A stretch of DNA of 64,000 nt from Thermoanaerobaculia bacterium (GTDB taxonomy: Bacteria; Acidobacteriota; Thermoanaerobaculia; UBA5066): positions 1 through 64,000 of the forward strand of contig JAJVIN010000003.1 in assembly GCA_022071945.1 (NCBI GenBank), read 5' to 3'. Position numbers and translations under genes: made by a program. This document shows, in pieces, positions 17,208 through 25,453 of the stretch. Below the pieces are notes generated by a model that saw only the letters and a list, made by a program, of their open reading frames with translations, was not told the DNA's origin and searched no databases. How positions within the stretch are numbered: position 1 is the first letter of the stretch; each line of letters starts with the position of its first letter.

Positions 17208-20200
17208 CTAGTTTCCGAAGCCGATCGGAGACCCCGCGATGGCACCACCCAGCGTGAAAATGTCGGCTCTCTTCGACGCTGGGTTGTTGTCGATCTTGGT
17301 AACGAGCGAGAGGACGCGTCCATTCCCGCCCACGGCCTCGATCTGGATTTCTATGTCCTTGAACTCCGCGCTGGGAGAATCAACCGCGAGGACATCCCGC
17401 ACGACCCGGTTGATCTGGAGCCGCTCGTTCTTGTCGAGGTTATAGGTCTTCTCTCCGAGGGCCGCCCCCGCGGAACCCGACTTCGCGATCCGGACCCGCA
17501 CCTCGGCCGTCTCTCCCGCGAGCTCGGCCATGATGAGGTTCGTCCGGAAGGCGAAACCCTCCTCGATGGCGGGGTGCGTCACGACGCTCTGTGAGGCCCC
17601 GGAAGCCGCCGTTCCGACGACTTCGGAGGCGCTCTTCGTCCAGACTCCGTACTCTTGCTCCTCGGGCTTGCCCGGGGCCGGGTTCACGGCCGATAGAGAA
17701 CGGCCCTTCGCGGGGTCGAGCAGATCGATGGGCGTCGTCGTCTCGGATCCGATGCTGATCGGGGCGAGATTCCCCTCGAACTTGATCATGCCGGCGGAGT
17801 CCTCGGAGATATTGAAGAGGTCGTAGAGGACATCGCCATAAACGATGGCCTTCGGCCCCTCCGCCCGTGCCGGGACAGAGAATTGCCTGACAACAGTGCC
17901 GCCGCCGTACCGCTTGTCGGCAATGTACGTCAGCGTCATCTGCTGGGCCGTTCTTCCGAGGTTCGCGATCACGAGCCGTGTCGTGTAGTAAGAGTTGTTG
18001 GCGGCGATCGAACGAACGGCCGCGGGCAGGTAGGCTGCCTCGCCCGTGGCCTTCCAGTCGGCCTTCGAGATGACGGCTCCGACGTCGCTCGTCCGGAAGA
18101 TCTCGCCCCCCCTCGTGGAATAGCTCGACGACTTGTTGTCGATAACTGTGGCGAAGACCGCGACGGCGCCGTTGCCCGACTCCGGATAGACCTCCACGGT
18201 TCCGCCATCGAACCGGACTCCGCGAGGGAACAGACTCGTGTCGTCGTAGTTGACCTGGGACTTCGAGTAGGGCCCGACGTCGACACTCTTCTGGCCGACG
18301 AGAACGCCGTCCTTGTTGAAGAGCTTCGCGGTGACGCGGGCCTGCTTTCCGGTCGTCTCGGCGAAGATGAGGTTCGAGCGGAATCCGGCCTCCGGGTCCC
18401 TCATCCCCAGAAGGACCGCGAAGGCATCGCCGGACGCCAGCACACCCTTCGCCGTCTTTCGGGCCGGGGTGGTGGGCTTTCTGACGCCCTGGCCCGAGAC
18501 GACGATCGGGATCTCGGCCCCGTAGCGGGCGATGACGTTGTCCTTCGTCGTGATCGCGTCGGCCGTCGTCCGGACCGAGAGCTGCGAGAGTTGGTTCGAG
18601 CGGATCTCGATCTGCCCGCTCACCTCGTTCGCCTTGAAGAGGCCGTTGACGAGGTTCGCGAGCCGGTATGTGGTGTACGGGCCCAGCGTGACCGTGTTCT
18701 TCAGAACGCTCGACCCGGTCAGTCCGTCCACGCCGTTCGGCGTGCAGAAGAGCTCGGCGCTCACTTCCGTCGCGCCCTGGTTCCGGATCCACCCGTCAGA
18801 GAGGTACTTCGTCTCGTTGGCCCCCGTCGCCGCGACCACCGATCCGACGATCAGCGAATACTGGTTGGTCGTCAGGAGCGTCCGGCCCGAGCCGGCCACC
18901 GGGTCGGCGGGCTCTTCGTCGATCACCTGGCCGTAGGCCGAGTCCTCTGGGTTGCCGTCCACGTTGACGATGACGAGCCCCGTCACCAGGGGGGGCCTGC
19001 CGTCATCCGCCGTCCGCTTGGCGCGATTCACGGCCAGTGTGAAGGTCCGCCGGGCTCCGGGCTGCAAGACACTCGCGAAATCCCCCGAGACCGAGAGCCA
19101 GGACCCTCCCGGCCCGATCTGGGAGGCAAGGCGTACGGGCTTCGTTCCCGTGTTGATGACGGAAACCTGTTGCGAGGGCGGGTTCCCCCCTCCCGAGAGG
19201 CGGAAGTAGAACTCGTTCGTCCCCGAGAACTGCAGACGCGACCCCTTGCTGTCCGTGGAGGACCCCTCGAGCACGGTCAGCGAAACGGGCGTGGAGAAGG
19301 AACGGGTCTGGCCATTCGCAACCCAGGATCCAATCAGGTTGCTTGTCTTCAGCCCGGCCGAGCCGGTCACGAGGCTCCCGAAGTTGATCCGGACGCGCAC
19401 GTCCTGACCCGGCTGGACGTTGCTGAATGAGGCTGGAGAGGGAGAAAAGAGGGTCCCGTCCGAAGAAAGAGAGAGGGTGCCCTGCGCGCTCCCGATGTTC
19501 CGGATGACGACATCCACGTTGGCGGGCGGCGACGCATTCCGGTCGACCGTCATGATGGGCGCGGCCCCGACGACGGAAAAAACCGCGGGAGGCGCCACGA
19601 CCGTGGTCGTTCCCGTGCTCGAGTTCGCACTCTTGCAGCCGGCGCTTCCGACGGCCCGAACCCGCACGTAATAGACGGCGTCCCGGCCCTTTTCCGTCGA
19701 GATGGTCAGCCACGCATTCTGGGTCGAAGTCGTCTGCGCGTTCGTGAACGAGCTGTTGTTGGCAACATCGACCTCGTAGTGCCCCGCCGTGTCAGCGCCC
19801 AGAGTGGCCGTCCACGCGGCAGTGAACGAGCTACCCGCCGTGACCAGCTCCGGCACGGAGGAGAAGGCCGGCACCGAGGGGGCCGTGCACCCTCCCGTGT
19901 TCACCGTGACGGTGTTGGAGTAGCCGATGCTGTCGCTGCCCGTACCGGCGCCATAGGTCGCCACCCGGTAATAGAAGACTCCGGTTCCGGGCTGGTCGAC
20001 GTGTGATTTCTCTTGTCCTGCCGGGCAATAGGGGGCCGTCTGGCCCTGAGTCGTCACGGCCGTCCAGCTGAAGTCCTTCACGAGCGTCCAGTTCGACTGG
20101 TCCGTCGAACGGTACAGGATGTGGCCGAACGTTCGCGTGTCCGGAGGAGTGAAGGAGAGCGTGACGCTCGTGCCCGAGACTTTCGCGGAGAGACTCACGA

Positions 20201-20660
20201 CACTCGGCCGCGAGCTGAAAGTGTTGAAAAAGACCCGGTACCTCGAGTAGACACCCGCGCAGTCGGCCGCATAGACGAAGACCGAGAAGACCCTCTCGCG
20301 CGGCAGGTTCGACACCGTCAGCCGGCCGCCCGTCGTCGTCCCCATGTTCTGTGCGGTTCCCTCGGTCCCGCAGTAGCCGTCACCGCTGAGCGTCGCCAGC
20401 CAGACGGTGTACCGGAGCCCGGGATACCCGGAGAGCGGCGTCCAGACGATGTCGCCCGTGCACGCCGAGGTTCCGCAGGACCAGTTGTCGAGCCCCGGCC
20501 CCTCGAAGATGGTGGGATTCGGGGGACATTGCGCCAGGGCCGCCCGATGCCCCATGAAGAGGAGCGCCCCGGCAAGGATCGCAAGACCTGCGAGGGAACG
20601 TCCGCGCCCCTTGGCGGCGGCCGTGAAACCGAGCGAGAGAGCCTTCAGATCAAGCTTCAT
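17208..20660 (-). CDS. giant exported multidomain protein (first of tandem pair)
   Basis: The 1,150-residue product begins with a long signal peptide (core LAGLAILAGALLFMGHRAALA) after a GGAGGG ribosome-binding site. The first ~230 residues hold two fibronectin-III-like units (GYPGLRYTVWLATLSG, RTFGHILYRSTDQSNW) that differ from the downstream paralogue's head. From about residue 240 to the end it closely matches the neighbour, sharing TVDRNA, SRLQ, GPGG.WLSV.GDF, DDGRPPLVTGLV, TTKDNVIARYG and the terminal GFGN. It lies 34 bp upstream of the second copy on the same strand and diverges from the histidine kinase gene. The pair arose by tandem duplication with exchange of the N-terminal module. 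Function is unknown; surface adhesion or matrix binding is an inference. Confidence 0.85.
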   Translation of the reverse strand: MKLDLKALSLGFTAAAKGRGRSLAGLAILAGALLFMGHRAALAQCPPNPTIFEGPGLDNWSCGTSACTGDIVWTPLSGYPGLRYTVWLATLSGDGYCGTEGTAQNMGTTTGGRLTVSNLPRERVFSVFVYAADCAGVYSRYRVFFNTFSSRPSVVSLSAKVSGTSVTLSFTPPDTRTFGHILYRSTDQSNWTLVKDFSWTAVTTQGQTAPYCPAGQEKSHVDQPGTGVFYYRVATYGAGTGSDSIGYSNTVTVNTGGCTAPSVPAFSSVPELVTAGSSFTAAWTATLGADTAGHYEVDVANNSSFTNAQTTSTQNAWLTISTEKGRDAVYYVRVRAVGSAGCKSANSSTGTTTVVAPPAVFSVVGAAPIMTVDRNASPPANVDVVIRNIGSAQGTLSLSSDGTLFSPSPASFSNVQPGQDVRVRINFGSLVTGSAGLKTSNLIGSWVANGQTRSFSTPVSLTVLEGSSTDSKGSRLQFSGTNEFYFRLSGGGNPPSQQVSVINTGTKPVRLASQIGPGGSWLSVSGDFASVLQPGARRTFTLAVNRAKRTADDGRPPLVTGLVIVNVDGNPEDSAYGQVIDEEPADPVAGSGRTLLTTNQYSLIVGSVVAATGANETKYLSDGWIRNQGATEVSAELFCTPNGVDGLTGSSVLKNTVTLGPYTTYRLANLVNGLFKANEVSGQIEIRSNQLSQLSVRTTADAITTKDNVIARYGAEIPIVVSGQGVRKPTTPARKTAKGVLASGDAFAVLLGMRDPEAGFRSNLIFAETTGKQARVTAKLFNKDGVLVGQKSVDVGPYSKSQVNYDDTSLFPRGVRFDGGTVEVYPESGNGAVAVFATVIDNKSSSYSTRGGEIFRTSDVGAVISKADWKATGEAAYLPAAVRSIAANNSYYTTRLVIANLGRTAQQMTLTYIADKRYGGGTVVRQFSVPARAEGPKAIVYGDVLYDLFNISEDSAGMIKFEGNLAPISIGSETTTPIDLLDPAKGRSLSAVNPAPGKPEEQEYGVWTKSASEVVGTAASGASQSVVTHPAIEEGFAFRTNLIMAELAGETAEVRVRIAKSGSAGAALGEKTYNLDKNERLQINRVVRDVLAVDSPSAEFKDIEIQIEAVGGNGRVLSLVTKIDNNPASKRADIFTLGGAIAGSPIGFGN

Positions 20661-20830
20661 CTTCGTTCCCTCCAGCCGCGAGAGCGGCTCCGTGGCTCCA
20701 TCCGAAGATGAGCCAGGTTAATCTCAGTAACGAATCGGTCAGTCGCACATTATTTCCCCGGGCTGACAAGGTCAAGGTCCTTCGGGGCCTGGCTTTTGCT
20801 TCGGAGTTCCCTTCACGGGAGGAAATTGGC

Positions 20831-22261
20831 GTGTCACTCCGCTCTCGGCTTTTTCTGGTTCTCGGCTCGATCTTGGTTCTTCTCGGGATCGCGCAGTGGT
20901 GGCTCGTCCGGTCGCTGACGGCGGACCTCGGCGACGAGCTCGCCTCGGTCGCCTCCAAGGTCGGAAACGATGTCGCGGGAGCCGCTCTGGAGATTCAGAA
21001 GGACGCTGGCTCCTCGGCGGAGCCGCCGGAGGAGGTCCGGAAGATGATCGAAGGAAGCTCCCTCCCGAAGGACCTGAAGGACAGGATCCTTTCTGACTCA
21101 CCGCCGCCCCCCGGGGTGCGTGAGGAGATTCACGTCACCGCCGAGAAGACAGCCGCCGGCCCGCACCCCGCGAAGATCATCGTCAAGAGCCTGAAGTTCG
21201 AGCCGGGCGACCCGGCGAGGGTGCCCCCGCCGGGACACAAGGATGGCCGGGTCCTCTTCCTGTCGGGACCCCGGACCGCGACCTGGATCCCGATCGATCA
21301 GGAAGGAATCAACCGCGCGGTCAAGACTTTTCAGACGCGTCTCCTGATGGGATCCGTCTTCATCCTCGGGCTCGGATTCGTGGTCTCCGCCATCGTCGCG
21401 GATCGAATGGCCTCGCCGATGCGCGCCCTCGCCCGGGCGGCAAGGACCGTTGAATCCGGGCAGATCGGCCACCAGATCGACGTCAAGGCCACCGGAGAGG
21501 CTCGCGAGGCCGTGGACGCCTTCAACAAGATGTCGGCGCGTCTGTCCGAGCTCGAAGAGCAGGCCCTCGCGATGAGAGAGCGAGAGCACATGAGCGAGCT
21601 CGGCGAAGTGGCCCGGGGGCTCGCTCACGCGTTGCGAAACCCGCTCCACGCCCTGGGGCTCTCTGTCGACCAGCTCGCGTCGCAGGCGGCGGAGGAGAGG
21701 GAGGGCGAGGACCTGCGCGAAACCGCGCGCCGTCAGATCCGGAACCTCGACACCTCGATCCGGTCCTTCCTGGCCTTCGCGACCGCGGATTCCACGGCCG
21801 AGGAGGAGATCGACGCGGCCAGCATCGCCGAGGACGTGGCCCTCTCGGCACTCCAGGATACCCGGGGGCGGATCTCTCTGAACGTCGAGGCACCCGCCGA
21901 GAGACCGAGACTGAAAGCGGTCTCGGCCGAGCTCAGGGCGGCCCTGCAAGCCCTGGTCGACAATGCCCTCGACGCGAGCCCGGATGGTTCGGCCGTCGAG
22001 GTGTCGGTTCGACGGCTCGATGAGGGCCGTGTTCGCTACGCGGTGAGCGATAGGGGATCCGGAGTTCCGCTCGAGGTCCGCGCCCGGCTCTTCACGCCGC
22101 ACCTGACGACAAAGGCGCACGGCTCGGGGATGGGCCTCTTCTTGACACACCGCCTGGCCGTGACCCGGTACGCGGGATCGCTCACCCTCGAGGAGAGGGA
22201 CGGGGGCGGAACCGTCGCGGTTCTCGTGGTCTGCGACAGGATGGGAGGGCCGCGTGGCTGA
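20831..22261 (+). CDS. sensor histidine kinase (two-component system)
   Basis: Starting at GTG 20831 (GGGAGGAAA seven bases upstream) the product is 476 residues. It has a membrane segment (LFLVLGSILVLLGIAQWWLV), a periplasmic loop of about 150 residues, a second segment (LLMGSVFILGLGFVVSAIVA) and a HAMP linker. The HisKA helix carries the phosphorylatable His in GLAHALRNPLHALG, and the HATPase domain has N box NALDAS, G1 DRGSGVP and G2 GSGMGLFLTHRLA. The layout resembles sensors that pair with NtrC-type regulators. It overlaps the regulator gene by 8 bp. Earlier in-frame starts (20708) are less likely because they add no family sequence. Confidence 0.93.
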   Translation: MSLRSRLFLVLGSILVLLGIAQWWLVRSLTADLGDELASVASKVGNDVAGAALEIQKDAGSSAEPPEEVRKMIEGSSLPKDLKDRILSDSPPPPGVREEIHVTAEKTAAGPHPAKIIVKSLKFEPGDPARVPPPGHKDGRVLFLSGPRTATWIPIDQEGINRAVKTFQTRLLMGSVFILGLGFVVSAIVADRMASPMRALARAARTVESGQIGHQIDVKATGEAREAVDAFNKMSARLSELEEQALAMREREHMSELGEVARGLAHALRNPLHALGLSVDQLASQAAEEREGEDLRETARRQIRNLDTSIRSFLAFATADSTAEEEIDAASIAEDVALSALQDTRGRISLNVEAPAERPRLKAVSAELRAALQALVDNALDASPDGSAVEVSVRRLDEGRVRYAVSDRGSGVPLEVRARLFTPHLTTKAHGSGMGLFLTHRLAVTRYAGSLTLEERDGGGTVAVLVVCDRMGGPRG

Positions 22262-23627
22262 GGGCAGGATCCTCGTCGTCGAGGACGATCTCGACCAGCG
22301 GCGTCTCGTCGCCAGTCTCCTGCGTTCCGAGGGATTCACGACCGCGGAAGCCGGCAGCGTGGACGCGGCCCTCTCGGAGCTCGCCCGCTCTCCCGTCGAT
22401 TTGGTCCTCTCCGATTGGAAGCTCCCCGGCAGGGACGGGATCGAGCTCCTCGAGGACCTCACAACGCGCTACCCGGAGGTCGCGTTCATCATGGTGACGG
22501 CCTACGGAACCATCGGGAACGCCGTGCGCGCCGTGCGACAGGGCGCCGATGACTACCTGACGAAGCCTTTCGACAAGCAGACTCTCCTGCTGTCAATCGA
22601 ACGGACCCTGCGGTCCCGGGGCCTCATTCGCGAGAATCGCAAGCTCGCCGAGGCGCTCTCGGAAAGAGACCGTCTCGTCGACCTGGTGGGGAGCTCGCCC
22701 TCCATGCAGCTCGTCTTCAGACGCGTGGAGAAGCTGGCCCAGACGAGCGCGACGGTTCTCATCACGGGCGAGAGCGGGACCGGAAAGGAGCTCGCCGCCC
22801 GGGCCCTTCACGCCCTCTCGAGGCGTTCGGCGGGCCCTTTCGTTCCCGTCAATTGCGCCGCCATCCCGGAATCTCTCGTCGAGTCGGAGTTCTTCGGGGC
22901 CGAGAAGGGCGCCTTCACCGGGGCCGACAAGACGAGAGGCGGGAAGTTCGAGGCCGCGGATGGGGGGACGCTCTTTCTCGACGAGATCGGCGAGCTGCCC
23001 CTCTCGCTTCAGCCCAAGCTCCTCCGGGCGATCCAGGAAGGGGCCTTTTCTCGCGTCGGCGGCACGGCCGAGATCCGAACCGACGTGAGGATCGTGGCCG
23101 CGACGAACCGCGATCTGAGAGAAGAGGTCGCGCTCGGGCGCTTCCGCGGGGACCTCTATTACCGCCTCAACGTCGTCCCGGTCGCGATGCCGCCGCTGCG
23201 AGACAGACGCGAGGACATCCCCGAGCTGGTCACTCACTTCGTGGCCCGCTCCGAGAGGCGGCACGGACTCCGGGTCCGTCCGTTCCCTCCCGCCCTCATG
23301 CGCCGTCTCGTCGATTACGCCTGGCCGGGGAACGTCCGCGAGCTCGCCCACGCCGTGGAACGGCTCGTCCTGCTCTCGGAAGACGGCGTGGTGAGAGACG
23401 AGGATGTCCCCGACGCCCTCGCGGCGAGGCCCGCCGGGCCTTCCGGCTTTAGACTTCCTCCTGGCGGAATCTCGTGGGAGGACCACGAGAAGGACTGCCT
23501 GAAACAGGCTCTCGAGCTGGCATCGGGAAACCGGACACGGGCAGCGCGGCTTCTCGACCTTCCTTACAAGGCGTTCCTCTACCGGCTCGAGAAGTTCGGC
23601 CTGGCCGCGGGCGGGAAAGAGGATTGA
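22254..23627 (+). CDS. NtrC-family sigma-54-dependent response regulator
   Basis: The 457-residue protein has three domains: a receiver (ILVVEDDLDQRRL, phospho-acceptor Asp54 in DLVLSDWKLPG, Lys in YLTKPF); a sigma-54-activating AAA+ ATPase (Walker A GESGTGKE, sigma-54-contacting loop EKGAFTGADK, Walker B GGTLFLDEIGELP, R-finger region); and a C-terminal Fis-type helix-turn-helix (NRTRAARLLDLPYKAFLYRL). It starts with GTG inside the end of the kinase gene, so the two form a cognate pair. A sigma-54 promoter stands 68 bp after its stop, before the next gene, making that gene the likely target. Confidence 0.95.
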   Translation: MAEGRILVVEDDLDQRRLVASLLRSEGFTTAEAGSVDAALSELARSPVDLVLSDWKLPGRDGIELLEDLTTRYPEVAFIMVTAYGTIGNAVRAVRQGADDYLTKPFDKQTLLLSIERTLRSRGLIRENRKLAEALSERDRLVDLVGSSPSMQLVFRRVEKLAQTSATVLITGESGTGKELAARALHALSRRSAGPFVPVNCAAIPESLVESEFFGAEKGAFTGADKTRGGKFEAADGGTLFLDEIGELPLSLQPKLLRAIQEGAFSRVGGTAEIRTDVRIVAATNRDLREEVALGRFRGDLYYRLNVVPVAMPPLRDRREDIPELVTHFVARSERRHGLRVRPFPPALMRRLVDYAWPGNVRELAHAVERLVLLSEDGVVRDEDVPDALAARPAGPSGFRLPPGGISWEDHEKDCLKQALELASGNRTRAARLLDLPYKAFLYRLEKFGLAAGGKED

Positions 23628-23650
23628 GTTTCCCGAAATGGGGAGGAAAT

Positions 23651-23662
23651 CCCGATCTCGGG
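23651..23662. promoter_or_regulatory. possible NtrC-type activator binding palindrome
   Basis: CCCGATCTCGGG forms an inverted repeat with 5-bp arms 33 bp upstream of the sigma-54 promoter. Fis-type domains of NtrC regulators bind such dyads, although they usually sit farther upstream (80-150 bp), so this is a weak call. Confidence 0.3.
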
Positions 23663-23694
23663 AGCTCCGGTTCGCCGCGCCGCGGACGAAAGGC

Positions 23695-23710
23695 TGGCCC
23701 GGCGCTTGCG
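23695..23710 (+). promoter_or_regulatory. sigma-54 (-24/-12) promoter
   Basis: TGGCCCGGCGCTTGCG matches the sigma-54 consensus TGGCAC-N5-TTGCW with the invariant GG and GC exactly 10 bases apart. Predicted transcription start is near 23721, about 43 bases before the ATG of the secreted protein gene. The gene immediately upstream encodes a sigma-54 activator, which strengthens the call. Confidence 0.7.
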
Positions 23711-23763
23711 ATTGAAGGGACACCGCCCGAGGGCGGTTCGAGAGATCAGGAGGCAACCACGAC

Positions 23764-24411
23764 ATGAAGAAGACACTCGCCACGAACCTCGCCATCACCG
23801 TGTTCGGCGCCGCCGTTTTCGGCGCCGCGGCCCTCACCCTCAGCGCGGCCCCCTACCCGCAGTCGGGGGACGACGTCACGAAGGTGACGACCGTGGAACG
23901 GACGATCCTCCTTCGCAGCGCCGACGGGGCGCAGCCGATCGTCCTGAAGGTTCCGGACCTCAAGGACGGCGAGACGCGCATCATCGCCGCCGAGGATGGA
24001 CGCCAGTTGAAGGTGACGCGCAAGGGGAAGGAGCTGACGGTCAACACCGGTGAAAAGGACATCAAGGTCGTCCTGCCCGATGAGAACGCAGCGATCTCCG
24101 CCACGGGCCAGAAGATGGTCGTCGTCAAGGCCCACGAGGAGGCAGGAAAGCCGGGCGAGGTGACCAAGAAGGTCATCATCATGAAGGACCACAACGTCGG
24201 CCCGGGAGAACCAGTGTCGGCGCCGAAGCTCCTTCAGAACGCGCAGTTGAAGAGCTACGACCGGCTCGACCCTAAGACGCGCTCGGCGGTCGATGAGGTC
24301 GTGCAGGAGCTCATCGACAAGGGGACCGTCATCGCGCCCGGCATCTGGATCGACTCCCTGAAGGGAGACAACGTCCGGGTCGAAGTCCGGAAAGACGAAA
24401 AGAAGAACTGA
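23764..24411 (+). CDS. secreted protein of unknown function, probably sigma-54 regulated
   Basis: This 215-residue protein has a clear signal peptide (FGAAVFGAAALTLSAAPYP, cleavage near residue 30) and AGGAGG upstream of the ATG. The mature part is rich in Lys, Glu, Asp and Val, with short beta strands (TTVERTILLRSADG, KEVTVNTGEKDIKVVLPDE-like segment) and a C-terminal helix (RSAVDEVVQELIDKG). It has no cysteines and no recognised domain. It sits directly after the histidine kinase/NtrC pair and behind a sigma-54 promoter, suggesting an envelope stress or accessory periplasmic protein analogous in position (not sequence) to ZraP beside ZraSR. Confidence 0.8.
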   Translation: MKKTLATNLAITVFGAAVFGAAALTLSAAPYPQSGDDVTKVTTVERTILLRSADGAQPIVLKVPDLKDGETRIIAAEDGRQLKVTRKGKELTVNTGEKDIKVVLPDENAAISATGQKMVVVKAHEEAGKPGEVTKKVIIMKDHNVGPGEPVSAPKLLQNAQLKSYDRLDPKTRSAVDEVVQELIDKGTVIAPGIWIDSLKGDNVRVEVRKDEKKN

Positions 24412-24467
24412 AGCTCCAGAACACGGGTGGATCGGTCCCTTCCGAATCCGGGGCCCGAGACCAGCAA

Positions 24468-24495
24468 GTGGCCCGGCGGTCATTCGCCGGGCCAC
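24468..24495. terminator. strong hairpin downstream of the secreted-protein gene
   Basis: GTGGCCCGGCG / CGCCGGGCCAC forms a perfect 11-bp stem with a 6-base loop, 57 bp after the stop codon. No T-run follows, so it may end transcription with Rho help or protect the mRNA 3' end. Confidence 0.5.
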
Positions 24496-24584
24496 GGGAC
24501 TGCGCCCCCCGGAATAGGGCTTCCCCGCCCGGCCGCGAGGGGCCGACTCTTCGCAGCCCGGAGAATCACCTCCAGGAGTGTTCG

Positions 24585-24611
24585 CGTCGAGCGATTCGGA
24601 ATCGCTCGACG
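24585..24611. repeat. 27-bp near-perfect palindrome (13-bp arms, 1-base centre)
   Basis: Arms CGTCGAGCGATTC (24585-24597) and GAATCGCTCGACG (24599-24611) are exact reverse complements around a single G. It lies 69 bp upstream of the amidotransferase start and just ahead of its likely -35 element. It could be an operator or a cruciform-forming terminator for the upstream gene; no T-tract follows. Confidence 0.7.
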
Positions 24612-24644
24612 ACGGGCACCGTTCCGCAGCCCCCCTCTTCTGGT

Positions 24645-24680
24645 TTGACGCGCCTTTGACAAGTCGGCAACATGCGCGGG
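24645..24680 (+). promoter_or_regulatory. possible sigma-70 promoter giving a leaderless transcript
   Basis: TTGACG (24645-24650), a 17-base spacer and CAACAT (24668-24673) would start transcription at about 24680, exactly the GTG of the amidotransferase gene. That gene has no recognisable ribosome-binding site, which fits a leaderless mRNA. The -10 match is only partial. Confidence 0.35.
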
Positions 24681-25453
24681 TGGCGACACCCTCCCTCATC
24701 GGCATCACCGCCGGGGTCAATCCGGAGAGCCCCGACTACTACGTCCTGCGCTGGGACTACCTCAGATCGATCGAGCTCGCCGGGGGGATTCCCCTCGTCC
24801 TGGCACCGAGCGGCCCCGCCCTGCATCCCGCGCTCGTCGACAGGCTCGACGGCCTGGTCGTAACGGGTGGCGTCGACATCGACCCTCACGTCTACGGCAA
24901 GGAGCCGCACCCCAAGGTCAAACAGACGAGCCCGGAACGCGACGAGTTCGAGTTGATCCTGATCCGGGAAGGTCTGGACCGGGAGATTCCGGTTCTCGGG
25001 ATTTGCCGCGGAATGCAGGTCCTGAACGTGGAGTTCGGCGGAACCCTCATCCAGGACATCCCGAGCGAGACGGGAAGCCGTCTCAATCACCTGGATCTCG
25101 ACAGGCCCCGCGCTTCCATCGCGCACTCCGTCCTCATCGAGGCCGGTTCCCGGCTCGACGACATCCTGGACGACGAGGAGGTCCCGGTGAACAGCTTTCA
25201 TCACCAGGCGGTCGATCGCCTCGGCGAGGGGCTCGTGGCCACCGCGTTCGCGCCTGACGGCATCATCGAGGCGATCGAGAAGCCCGGCGAGCGGTTCATC
25301 GTCGGAGTCCAGTGGCACCCGGAGGCTTTCTGGAAGGACAGCGAGCACAATTTCGGGCGGCTGTTTCGCGCGTTCGTGCGCGCGGCCGAGGCTCACCGGC
25401 CCCCTGCACTCTCCCTCCCGGAGAGAACGATGGTGGGAGCGGGCCGAGGATGA
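24680..25453 (+). CDS. gamma-glutamyl-GABA hydrolase-like class I glutamine amidotransferase (PuuD family)
   Basis: The 257-residue enzyme has the class I amidotransferase triad: Cys in the elbow GICRGMQ, and His/Glu in GVQWHPE. LVVTGGVDIDPHVYG and the following segment match peptidase C26 proteins such as PuuD, which split gamma-glutamyl amides (gamma-glutamyl-GABA in putrescine breakdown). GTG 24680 is chosen because conserved sequence begins at once (TPSLIGITAGV); a longer GTG start at 24578 would run through the palindrome. The stop overlaps the start of the UMF1 transporter (ATGA), so the two probably act together. No putrescine-pathway genes are nearby, so the substrate is open. Confidence 0.9.
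   Translation: MATPSLIGITAGVNPESPDYYVLRWDYLRSIELAGGIPLVLAPSGPALHPALVDRLDGLVVTGGVDIDPHVYGKEPHPKVKQTSPERDEFELILIREGLDREIPVLGICRGMQVLNVEFGGTLIQDIPSETGSRLNHLDLDRPRASIAHSVLIEAGSRLDDILDDEEVPVNSFHHQAVDRLGEGLVATAFAPDGIIEAIEKPGERFIVGVQWHPEAFWKDSEHNFGRLFRAFVRAAEAHRPPALSLPERTMVGAGRG

Noticed and set aside
13535-17257. 1,240-codon plus-strand open frame opposite the second giant protein
   Set aside because: Composition is Arg/Gly/Asp/Glu rich with no family motif; the minus strand has a signal peptide, ribosome-binding site and a paralogue. It is an antisense artefact of high GC.
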